Below, piece after piece: positions 34,961-43,889 of a stretch of 64,000 bases of DNA. Origin of the DNA: Mallotus nudiflorus. Taxonomy: Eukaryota > Streptophyta > Magnoliopsida > Malpighiales > Euphorbiaceae. Position numbers and translations under genes: made by a program. Each line of letters opens with the position of its first letter. Position 1 is the first letter of the stretch. Location: assembly GCA_947683625.1 (NCBI GenBank), contig CANTUR010000057.1, positions 2,602,501 to 2,666,500 on the forward strand. Direction: 5' to 3'. The notes under the pieces were generated by a model. That model saw only the letters and a program-made list of their open reading frames with translations. It was not told the DNA's origin and made no database searches.

Positions 34961-36066
34961 GTTTCATACTTGAAGGAATTAACTGGATGATCAATTTGAT
35001 GGTCTAGCTCATGGACTATGAAAAGAGCGCTTCTTGGGGGCTCAACCAATATTATTTTTTTTGTATTTGTATTTGTATTTTCATTTTTTATTTTTATTGT
35101 TGGTTACTTCTTTTATGTTTTTGCAAGTTTATTCTATTTTTTTTTATGATTGTTTCTTATGCATTTCAAGGAACGAGAGAAAGGTTGGAGCTCTATAAGA
35201 GGTCTTGTGAGTTAAATGTTTTGTGGAATGTTATTTTGAGTGACTTGTAATTTAAATTTGTGATCTATTACTTGTCTATATGTGTTGAATTTTTAATTCA
35301 ATGAATTTCTAAAGTATGCATGTGCAAATCACACAGTCGTTCATATTTTGCACATGGTCGTGCATCTTGCGTCACCACTTTTGGACAATTAGGTCACACA
35401 ACCATGCAAAAAATGCACACGACCATATGCCTTATGACTCTAAAACTTGACACATGGTTGTGCGCATTTCGTGCATGGTCGTGTGACAAGATAGACCCTT
35501 TTTTTTAAAAAAAAAAGACACAAAATTTTATTTTAAGTGGATTTTTCCACTTCCTAACACTCCACAATTCCCCAATTGTGTAATAAATATGTTAGGCTTA
35601 TCCTACCAATATGATGTAAAAAAAAATTAGATCTGTGCTAGCAGGTAGCACGGCCATGCACATTTTGCACACCGAACGTGCATGATACGACATCAATTAG
35701 GTAGCACGATCATGCGCATTTTACACACGGCCATGCGACTTGATGCACAAAAGCAGTCGAATTCCTTAAAATTTTTCCTGTTATAAATGTTGCAATGAGG
35801 ACATTGCACATTTTAAGTATGGGGGAGGAATTAAAATTTTTTATTTTGTGAGCTTATTAGTTGTGATTTTATTTATTTTATGTTGTTTCCTTGTTCCATT
35901 AGGAGTTTAGTTGATTTTAGTTTCCAAAGTGAGCTAAACTTCCTGAATTAATGGGTGAGCAATTTTTATTTTATTGGAGTGTTGATTTTATATATCACCG
36001 AATTCAATGAGTTTCATGATGTAACAAGTAGAAGATGCTACATGATCTACTAAATGGTAATGCAAC
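34961..36066 (+). other. Post-integrase region with palindromic CATGGTCGTGC-type motifs
   Basis: It starts with the conserved GCGCTTCTTGGGGGCTCAACC (35026-35046). Between 35310 and 35745 at least eight copies of a short motif occur in both orientations: cacatggtcgtgc, cacggccatgc, cacaaccatgc. Each is near-palindromic, often flanked by GCATTTTGCAC. A purine-rich AAGTATGGGGGAGG at 35816-35829 is shared with element A. Hydrophobic frames here are T-rich noise. Confidence 0.8.
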
Positions 36067-36537
36067 ATGGTGAAATACCTTTACGCCTTAATGCAACTGA
36101 AAAGGGAGATAATGGGAGTGAAGCTCAATCAAGAAAGTGACAGAACACCGAAAAAATGGAGTGATGGTATCATGAAAAAAATCAAAGAGCAGATGGATAT
36201 CTCTGACAATAGGATTATAGGGAAGTTCGAGAGGCGATGTGAATCCAGAGCTGAAAGGTTGCAATTTCAAATTGATGAAATATTTTGCATCCTTCCTCAA
36301 AGCAAAAGATATAAAGCTATAAATGAAGCTGCAAAGTGCATCATGGTCACACCATATATTCCCCCCTCCAGTTTCACTGAAATAAAGGGAGCATATTGTT
36401 CTTTAATTTTTATTTATTTATTTACTTTTCATGATTGTATGCTTGTGTGTTTGTTTTACTTTAAGAATTTACATGCTTTATTTTTATTTAATTTTATTTT
36501 ACCCTTTTATGTGTTTATGCCTTGCCTTTACACTTGA
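36067..36537 (+). CDS. Unrecognised short ORF in the Athila 3' region
   Basis: 156 codons. The first ~105 residues are basic, charged and probably helical (RTPKKWSDGIMKKIKEQM, KFERRCESRAERLQFQIDEI). The last 45 are hydrophobic and come from T-rich DNA. The position is where some Athila elements carry a post-pol ORF, but I see no similarity to the Athila-type ORF at 52600-53870. It may be a remnant of such an ORF or chance. I assign no function. Confidence 0.3.
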   Translation: MVKYLYALMQLKREIMGVKLNQESDRTPKKWSDGIMKKIKEQMDISDNRIIGKFERRCESRAERLQFQIDEIFCILPQSKRYKAINEAAKCIMVTPYIPPSSFTEIKGAYCSLIFIYLFTFHDCMLVCLFYFKNLHALFLFNFILPFYVFMPCLYT

Positions 36538-36890
36538 ATTTTTACAACATATATACCTTTAGAGCCTTATTCATTAATATTAGTTTTCTTAAAGAAATGC
36601 TTTAATCTTCCTTTAATGGATCATTTTAAACTTTAAAATTAGAAGAGCAACTTGCAGTTAAGAATTTTACATTTTAATGAACATTAATGCTTACTTTTCT
36701 ATTGAACAAGTGAATCTAGATGATTAATATTTTAGAAAAGTATTTATGAGTAGGAATTTGAGGCTGCTTTAGAGTGGTTATAAAAAAATGAGAAAAAATA
36801 AAAATAAAAAAATTAAGAAGCAAGATGGAGTGTAAAATGCACTCGTTTGGAGCTTAAAATTGAAAAGAAAAATCTTTTAAATGCTCCTTC

Positions 36891-36930
36891 TACTCCAATG
36901 CTCTTTAAGAGTAAGAGTATCCAAAGGACC
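36891..36930 (+). other. Conserved 3'-region segment shared with element A
   Basis: TACTCCAATGCTCT, then AGAGTAAGAGTATCC and AAAGGA(C/T)C match 1954-1994 closely, while the surrounding DNA is much less alike. The core is a dyad here too (CTCTT/AAGAG). Confidence 0.7.
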
Positions 36931-37252
36931 CTTTTTGGAGGTTTCCATAATGAGTAATGCAAGAAAGGTGGGGGATGCCGACATTGGGAAGACATTGATG
37001 GATTAACCTCTTAGCCACTTTATTGTTGGCACATTTCCTACTTATATCTATTTTTCTTGAGTGTCAATCATTTGTTTTCATATTTTCACTAGAAAAGTAT
37101 GCTCTTCACATGGTAACAATATATTCTTGACCTCAGTTGTTGTTTTAAATTTTGAGTTTTTAAACTTTTTTATTAAATGAAGATTATGGTAGTTAGTCAA
37201 GTTAAAGCTGGTGAATGAGTATGATTCTTTAGGTAGATATGTGTTTTCAGGT

Positions 37253-37292
37253 TTTGCTTGAGGACAAGCAAATATTCAAGTATGGCAGAATT
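37253..37292 (+). promoter_or_regulatory. Stem-loop plus polypurine tract of the Athila element
   Basis: TTTGCTTG-AGGA-CAAGCAAA (37253-37272) is a perfect 8-bp stem with a four-base loop. It is followed by TTCAAGTATGGCAGAATT up to the LTR start at 37293. The same layout occurs at 2355-2393. Confidence 0.85.
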
Positions 37293-38632
37293 TGATGAGT
37301 GTGAAAAATGCATCTCATTAAGTAGTCTTTGTGTTAGGAAAAATGCAATTTCAATCAATTTTGTGTTCTTTTATTTAGTTTTTATTTAGTTGAGTACTTA
37401 ATGCATGTCTTTTGTGTTTATTTACTTTTATGTATTAGTTGGCTTATTTTTTTTTATTTTTATGTATTTCAGGAAGTCAAAGAACAGTAAAGAAAGGTTA
37501 CATGGGAGCCATGAGCACTTGAAGTGATCCTAAAAAGCAATGGAGGTCAATATGCTGAAATGCTGAAAAAGTGATGTGCACAGCCATGCGCATTTTGCAC
37601 ATGGTCGTGCAACCTGGTAAGTGGAAAATTCAGAGTCGAATTTAATTGATGACTCATGAGGGACAAGATGGAGATTTTGCATGGTTGTAACCCTAGGGCT
37701 GAAAATTAGGGTTTTATAAGGGGGTAGCCACTAGAAACAAGGGGGGGGAGAAGATTATTATTCATCACTTTTGATATACACATTTTTTGAGAGTAGTTTT
37801 AAAAATTTAGGATTTTTCTTGCATATGTTAATTTGGAGATTTGAGAATAAGAATTGAAGAACATCAAGCTTCCTATTGAATAGGGGGTTTCTTCTATTCA
37901 ATTGTGTTTATTCATTCTTAATTTTAATTTAATGATGATGTCTATTTTCTTTTATTCTTCTTCTTTGTCTCTTACAATTAACATTAATAGCTAAATTCTT
38001 AGTTAGGGTTCTTGTTACAATTCAACCATGGGCTAATCACAATTAAACCTAGGCCATTAATCTAGATCCTTTGGTTGTTGTTGAACTTAATGTCTTTTTA
38101 GGATTGATCACCCTTTGATTGAATATACACAATAAAACTTGATCTAGAGATGGGTTGTATTGGATTTAAACAATAACCTATTAGATGATTTCTTAGTTGA
38201 GAAACACTTAAGCAACTAATATTGATTAAGGATTGGTGCTTAAACTAGGTTAACCGAACACTTAGTAGGTGAGAGCTTTAAATCTAAGAATGTCAATTTA
38301 CTTGGTTAATCATAGGGTTGTCTTAGGAGGAAAGCCTATGATTCTAGGGAAACCCTCAAATTGGATTAAGGTTAGGTATAGCTTAGTAGTAAATTGATTT
38401 TAAATAAAGGTTGAATTGGGAATAAGAACCTTAGCTCTCTAAAGTCATTGTTATTTCATTGTGATTTTTTTGTGTTTTGTCTTAGTTTAATTTTTAGTTT
38501 AATTCAAAATACCCTTTTTCGTTGGTTAAACAAATGAACAGAACTAGTATCACTGTAGTCAATCTACAATCTTTATGGGATCGATATTTAATTACTACTT
38601 ATACAAATCTATATACTTGCAGAAACCCATCA
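37293..38632 (+). repeat. 3' LTR of the nested Athila element
   Basis: TGATGAG...CCCATCA, 1340 bp, matching 28159-29462 throughout with scattered substitutions and a few indels. It contains the pair catgcgcattttgcacatgg near 37584-37603, which is partly deleted in the 5' copy. Confidence 0.95.
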
Positions 38633-38637
38633 GAAAT

Positions 38638-39359
38638 CTAGATTTTTTATCAGTATTTCCAAACTTTTGATCGGAAATCTCAAAATTTTGATATGAATTT
38701 AAATTTCCAACTAGAAATTTAGAAATATAACTAAATTTTGTTAGTCCTCTGACATGTTAAAACTAAATTTGCAAATTTTGCTTCAAAATTGACAATTTCA
38801 TTCAATTTTGTCTAATTTGTATTAAAAATGTTCTATAATTAATGCGTAAATTTGTTAATGTATTGACAGGAATATATTTTTTGTTGAAATAAAGAAAAAA
38901 GAGAAATTTACCTCAGCTCTAGCCTGTGAGCATCTTTGAAGGTGCAAGCAAGTCAAAAGGAACACCTCTTCCCCTTTATTAAGCCCTAGATAGTTTTGAG
39001 GGAAATTTAGTTGAGATATGACCGGCTTTGATTATCTGAAGCTGCTTTTGCATAGTCTGCATTGTGGGTGAGCCATTAGATCAGACATATCTCAAATTGG
39101 AGGTCAAATGAAAAGATAATTAAAGAAACAAGATTTGAAAATCAAGAGAAAGGAAAAGAAAAACAAAGAAAAGAAAAGGATGGGAAATGAAGAAATGGAT
39201 CACAAAAAGCAAAGATTATATTATAGTGGCAAACATCCACTTTAGTCCTTAACTTCATTTGAATTTAAGTCCAACATTTTTCTTACAATTTAGTCTTAAA
39301 TTGCAATGCTACATGATTTGATAATTCCTTGAATTACTAAATTATCAACATAAGAGAAT
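38638..39359. other. Resumed 3' region of element E before the repeat array
   Basis: It begins with ATCGGAAAT/AGATTTTT-type ~20-bp repeats that also precede the Athila insertion (28080-28158), confirming the split. About 38913-39230 is the putative first exon and promoter of the antisense PMD gene, alignable with 46318-46615. The rest is AT-rich. Confidence 0.65.
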
Positions 39360-40517
39360 TCAGACTGTATGACTGAGTGTAATCAACATTGTATGATCAA
39401 GTACAATATGCCTCTTTTAATTCAGACTATATGTCCGAGTGTAGTCGACATCATACGACTGAGTATGATGTATCCTTTCAATTCAAACTATACGACCAAG
39501 TGTAGTCAACATTGTACGATCAAGTGCAATGTGTCATTTCAATTCAGACTATACGACCGAGTGTAGTCGACATTATATAATCGAGTGCAATGTATCATTG
39601 CAATTCAGACTATACGATTGAGTGTAGTCAACATTGTATGACCAAGTGAAATGTGTCATTTTAATTCAGACTATGCGACTGAGTATAGTTGACATTATAC
39701 GACCGAGTGCAATTTGTCATTTTAATTCAGACCATACAATCGAGAATAGTTGACATTGTATGATCGAGTACAATGTGTCATTTTAATTCAAACTATACAA
39801 TTGAATATAGTCGACATTGTACGACTGAGTACAATGTGTCATTTTAATTCAAACTATATGACTGAGTATAGTCAACTTTGTACGACCAAGTATAATGTAC
39901 CTATTTCAATTTAGACTATATAACCGAGTGCAATGTGTTATTTCCATTCAGACTACATGACCGAGTTTAGTTAACATTGTATAATTGAATGCAATGTGTC
40001 ATTTTCATTCATACTATATGATCGAGTGTAGTGGACATTGTATGATTGAGTGCAATATGTCATTTCCATTCAGACTATATGACTAAGTATAGTCCATATT
40101 GTACAACTAAGTGCAATATGTCATTTCCATTCTGACTATATGACCGAGTATAGTTGACAATATACAATTGAGTGCAATATGTCATTTCCATTCATACTAT
40201 ATGACTGAGTATAGTTAACATTGTACGACCAAGTGCAATGTGTCATTTTAAATTAGACTATATGTCCGAGTATAGTCGACATTGTACAACCGAGTACAAT
40301 GTATCCTTCCATTTAGAATATACGATTGAGTGTAGTCAATATTGTATGACCAAGTACAATGTATCTATCCATTTAAACTATACGACCAAGTATAGTCGAC
40401 ATTGTATGACTGAGTAAATGCATACTTCCAATTCAGACTGTGCGACCAAGTATAGTCAACATTATACGACCAAGTACAATGTGTCCATCCAAGCCAATGC
40501 TATACGTCGGTGTATAG
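39360..40517. repeat. Tandem array of ~61-bp units, each with two hairpins (element E 3' UTR)
   Basis: About 18 units spaced 61 bp apart. Each unit holds one ~20-nt hairpin built on ACTATAC/GTGTAGT and one ~24-nt hairpin built on ACATTGTAC/GTGCAATGT. Both have a six-base GACCGA-like loop. Perfect 9-bp stems occur at 39448-39471 and 39814-39837, a perfect 7-bp stem at 40377-40396, and a perfect 6-bp stem ends the array at 40500-40517. The units are separated by GTGTCATTTCAATTCAG-like spacers. The array lies between the antisense PMD promoter and the PPT. Confidence 0.93.
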
Positions 40518-40693
40518 TGTTTCCTCATATGTTTTAAGTTTATGCCCAGTGTTGCACAACAACACAAACATTTATTGTGAACTAGTGATTACTTGTAAGC
40601 AAATTCCTTAAGAAGCATAAGTAAGTACTCAAACTTTATTCTTAAGAAATTGTGTGCCCATTTGCTTTATCGTAATTTCTCAAGCAAAGAGTG

Positions 40694-40708
40694 ACAAAGG
40701 GGGGCAAC
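40694..40708 (+). promoter_or_regulatory. Polypurine tract of element E
   Basis: ACAAAGGGGGGCAAC directly precedes the 3' LTR start. Confidence 0.88.
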
Positions 40709-42823
40709 TATAAACACCCAATTTCAAGATAATAAAATATGGATGTGAAAAATGACTCTAATGATGAAAATGTTATTAGTACGTCTTCAACACTTAATGT
40801 TTGAAACTTCAAAAGTTTGAATACGTTTTCAAAAAAAGTTTCATTGGTTTTTTAAGCACTTAATTATAATACTTTTTAAGACCTAATTGAAAATTTTAAT
40901 TCTTTCAAGGGTCTTTTAATAATTCAAAGTTAAAAAAAATCATAATTATAGAATTTTGTAATTTCGATTAGAATTATATGTTTTCTATCTATTTTTTAAT
41001 TTTGATAGAAAATAAAAAATATTTTTCTTGAGTTTTGATTGGTTAAAAAATTTTCTTAAATTTATTTTTGGATTTATCTAATTCTTTAGGAAATAAAGTC
41101 CTTTTAAAATTAGAACTCTTCAATACATAGAACCTAGGGTTTTTTGGTTTTTCCTATAAAAGGAGAGCTAAGGCTCTTAGGAGGGGGACTTAGGACGGAG
41201 GACTCAATTCTCAATCCTGAGTATTCTTTTCTACAATTTTAGCTCTCTTCTTCCTAGGTATCTCTAGACTTTTCTTTACGCAATACACAAAAAATTCTTG
41301 GTGATTTATTCGTTGGAGATTTTTGAGAAGAATAACGAATTTTGAAGGCTTACTAAAAAATAATGGTGATCTTACTAGTTTGACTAGCAATTCATTCAAC
41401 ATCCATAAGCATTATCTTCTCCCTACTTTCTTTTATTTTTCTTTTTGATTTTATTGAATTTCAATTTTATTGAATTTTTTTTATAATTTTATTCGCTAAT
41501 CATTGTTTTATCCTTTAGTGTTGGTGATTATGGAGGGAATTACATGATGATCATACTTGGAGAACCAAATCTATACGAGGTCCATAGTATGCCATGGATG
41601 GAACCTTATAGCTAGATGTAGTTTCTAGTTTTTTTTATTCAATTATCTTATTTTTATTTTTTCCTAAGATTGTATTAATTCTTCTTTTTTTAATTATTCT
41701 CAATAGTTCATTGTAATAGCCCCAAGAGTGGGAATAATGAAATTTGGTGTGTGTGTTTATTTATTTTGTTTTAAGTAATTGGTTAGTAAAATTACAGTTT
41801 TCATTCAGTAATTAATTAAACTAATGGCTATAAAAAATATTAGGTTGTTTAATTAAAATGGAATTAGATTTAAGTTGGTAAAATTAATTTGCTTGATTAA
41901 TTATTTTATTTTATTGTTTATGGTCACTTTAATTAAATTAGGGTTTTAAAGTGGATTTAATTAATTATTTGATTTTTTATTTGATTATTTTTTATAGTTT
42001 TATTATTTTTGGGCTTGTTTATTTATGTTTATATGTTTTGGGCCCTAGGCCCACATTAGGCTTTAACCCATTTCAATTTAGGTTTCTTTTAGGTTTAATT
42101 AATGAAAATGCATCTTTAGGCCCATAATTAATTAGATTTATGGTAGAGATAACTTAAGCCCATTTAGTTAGATATAAGCCCACCTAATTTAATTTAATTT
42201 AAGCCTTTTCATAATTTGTAGATTTAAGATCATTTTAGAATTAAAACATTTAGAATTAGGCTCACTAAATTAAATACCTCATATTTTGTAGATTTAAGCT
42301 TATTTTTAAAATTAAAATAAATAGACTTAGGTTCATTTAATTAAATAGCAATTAGGTCCCATTAGTCTTTAGACTCACTTGCAAATTAAAACATGTAGAT
42401 TTAGTCCATTTAATTAAAATCAATGTAGATTATATTAACTTAGGGATTATGATGAATGTGTTGTTTACTTGTATATTTCATGACTAGTTTTCCTGGATTT
42501 GATTGTTTTTTAAGGGTTTATATGAAATTGTATGTAAATAGAAGATAAGATAGTAATTTATAAAGTAATTCTAAATGAATAATGCATTCCTATTTAATTA
42601 GTTAGTGTTTCGTATCCAGAATCTCATGGTTATAGTGCTAGCTTTCTTTTAGAGAATCAGGTACCACCATTTTTTATTTGTCCCCATTATTACCCTGGGT
42701 GGTGACTCCTCATCTTCACACCATGTCTTTGTGATAATGGTTAGTGTGTTCTCTAGAGCCCTAAGCTGAAACAGTGTCATAGTTTCTAAAATCTTGGGCA
42801 CACACTAAACCCCACCATCTATA
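40709..42823 (+). repeat. 3' LTR of element E
   Basis: It starts TATAAACACCC (TG changed to TA) and ends CCACCATCTATA; 2115 bp. It aligns with 17575-18101 plus 20062-21589. A TATA box lies at 41155-41162. GGCTT follows as the right target duplication. Confidence 0.92.
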
Positions 42824-42828
42824 GGCTT

Positions 42829-43889
42829 GCAGGCAAAAATTAGGGAATAAATAAAAGAAAAAGGTTTTATTGATTAGAAAACCCGCAAACGGCTAGTTAG
42901 GCAAAAGTTAGGGAACTAAAATGTGAATGAAAAACATTCAGTTAGAAAATTCGAAAGGACTAGCTGATAACAAGAGTTATGTCTTGTGATGTAGTAAATG
43001 TACTCATTTTGGCCCTAATTAATGAATCTTATTGAAATTGAATTTTGTTATAACATTGCATGTTATATCTTCTTTATAAAGCATAAGTACTAGAAAGGAT
43101 AATAGAACATTAAAGATTAAATTCAGCTCTATGAGACCATTTTTCTTTAGTGGTGCCTTTATTTCTTCTTCTTCTGAGATTCATCATGTAAAATCCAAGT
43201 GGCTCTATAACTTGTATCATAGCCCAAGTCATGTAGTTATTAACAACATTCAAGGATATGTTGCACTCAAGGGTTCTATGAGGCATAAGTCCCTAACCTT
43301 AACAAAAAAAAAAATCTTGCCTGAGAGGGAAGCCCTTGAAATCAGTTGGAACAGTAATAATGAATTACAGACGGCCATACTGATGACAAAGGCATAAAGG
43401 AGAAATGAAAGTCGAAAAACACAACCCCAAGATAGGAACACTGTGATTATATAAGTCATGAACTTCAGTCTCCACTAAGGGCAGACCCATGTAATCTAAA
43501 TGTCCATGATAGCCTTTATCTAATCAATGCAATAGTCTATAGTGTGCTTGTCTTACATCTTCAAGGGTCGAGACTATAAGTGATGAGGCTAATAAGATAA
43601 AGGGTTGGCAGAAGCAACAAGCAAACTTAAATTCTCTTACAACCAAATTTGAAAAGTAAAAATAAGAAGCCTGCTAAGTTAAAAACTCGAAAGGGTGGCT
43701 TAGGCAAAAGTTAGGGCAGGCCTGCTAAGCTGAAAACCCAAAAGGGCAGCTAAGGCAAAAGTTAAGGCAAAAAATAAATAAATAAAATTCATTTAATACC
43801 ATATATTCATCTAAGTCTAATTTCAAGAAAGGAAAATTTAAAATAGATCAGTATAAGAAGGCAGTCTAACATAACTATAAATAAAAAAT
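42829..43889 (+). other. UTR of host D/F resumed after element E
   Basis: It carries further copies of the actagaaaacccgaaa...ggcaaaagttaggg motif (42870-42975, 43675-43770) that continues from 17464-17574. The short frames near 43131-43459 match nothing I know. Confidence 0.7.

Larger units (their letters stand above)
28159..38632 (+). mobile_element. Complete Athila-lineage element nested in E
   Basis: It has both LTRs (28159-29462 and 37293-38632), terminal TGATG...CATCA, a PBS, gag, protease, RT, RNase H, integrase, a long 3' region and a PPT. The perfect target duplication GAAAT is at 28154-28158 and 38633-38637. It sits in the first intron of the antisense PMD gene of E. The LTRs look about 95% alike by eye, with several indels; it is the best-preserved element in the window and looks younger than E. 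Stops in RT, RNase H and IN and a deletion in IN make it non-functional. Confidence 0.95.
24420..39230 (-). pseudogene. PMD gene antisense to element E, split by two insertions
   Basis: Read on the minus strand, a putative promoter/first exon lies at about 39230-38913, ending in a GAG/GTAAAT donor. The core is at 27840-27540 (RWMDTTHTFHT, GELSISLMSFSTIIGITF, YCTLPKDARSL) and continues at about 27510-27345 (SIGDLQLLHIS). Then follow RLETISILLPSYGCHMWYLGERVYYYH at 25460-25220, an acidic exon at about 25090-24868, and a C-terminal exon at 24613-24450 with YTGDLEHDNERLRK and RGWSPWLDTGAQD. Conserved blocks separated by intron-like DNA match the copy at 43890-46615. An Athila element (28159-38632) sits in the first intron, and a 1.5 kb solo-LTR-like insert (25484-27003) lies downstream of the core. 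Stops and frame breaks are present. Function in the element is unknown; PMD proteins of plants act in gene-silencing and genome-stability pathways. Confidence 0.75.
17575..42823 (+). mobile_element. Tat-lineage element E, pol-less, itself hosting three insertions
   Basis: The order is 5' LTR, tRNA-Arg type PBS, leader, gag, antisense PMD gene, hairpin repeat array, PPT and 3' LTR. The target duplication is GGCTG/GGCTT (one transition). It lies inside the UTR of host D/F. No protease, RT, RNase H or integrase follows gag, so E is non-autonomous; a related pol-bearing element such as D/F could have supplied enzymes. Removing the nested solo LTR (18102-20056), the insert at 25484-27003 and the Athila copy (28159-38632), each with its duplication, leaves about 11.3 kb. 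The two LTRs look roughly 90% alike by eye. Confidence 0.85.

Noticed and set aside
39360..40517. CRISPR-like regular repeat array
   Set aside because: The units are contiguous 61-bp tandem repeats without unique spacers, lie in a plant retroelement UTR, and no cas gene is near.
43131..43459. 88- and 69-codon overlapping frames in the D/F UTR
   Set aside because: They have no domain and no counterpart in the E copy; both strands are open by chance.
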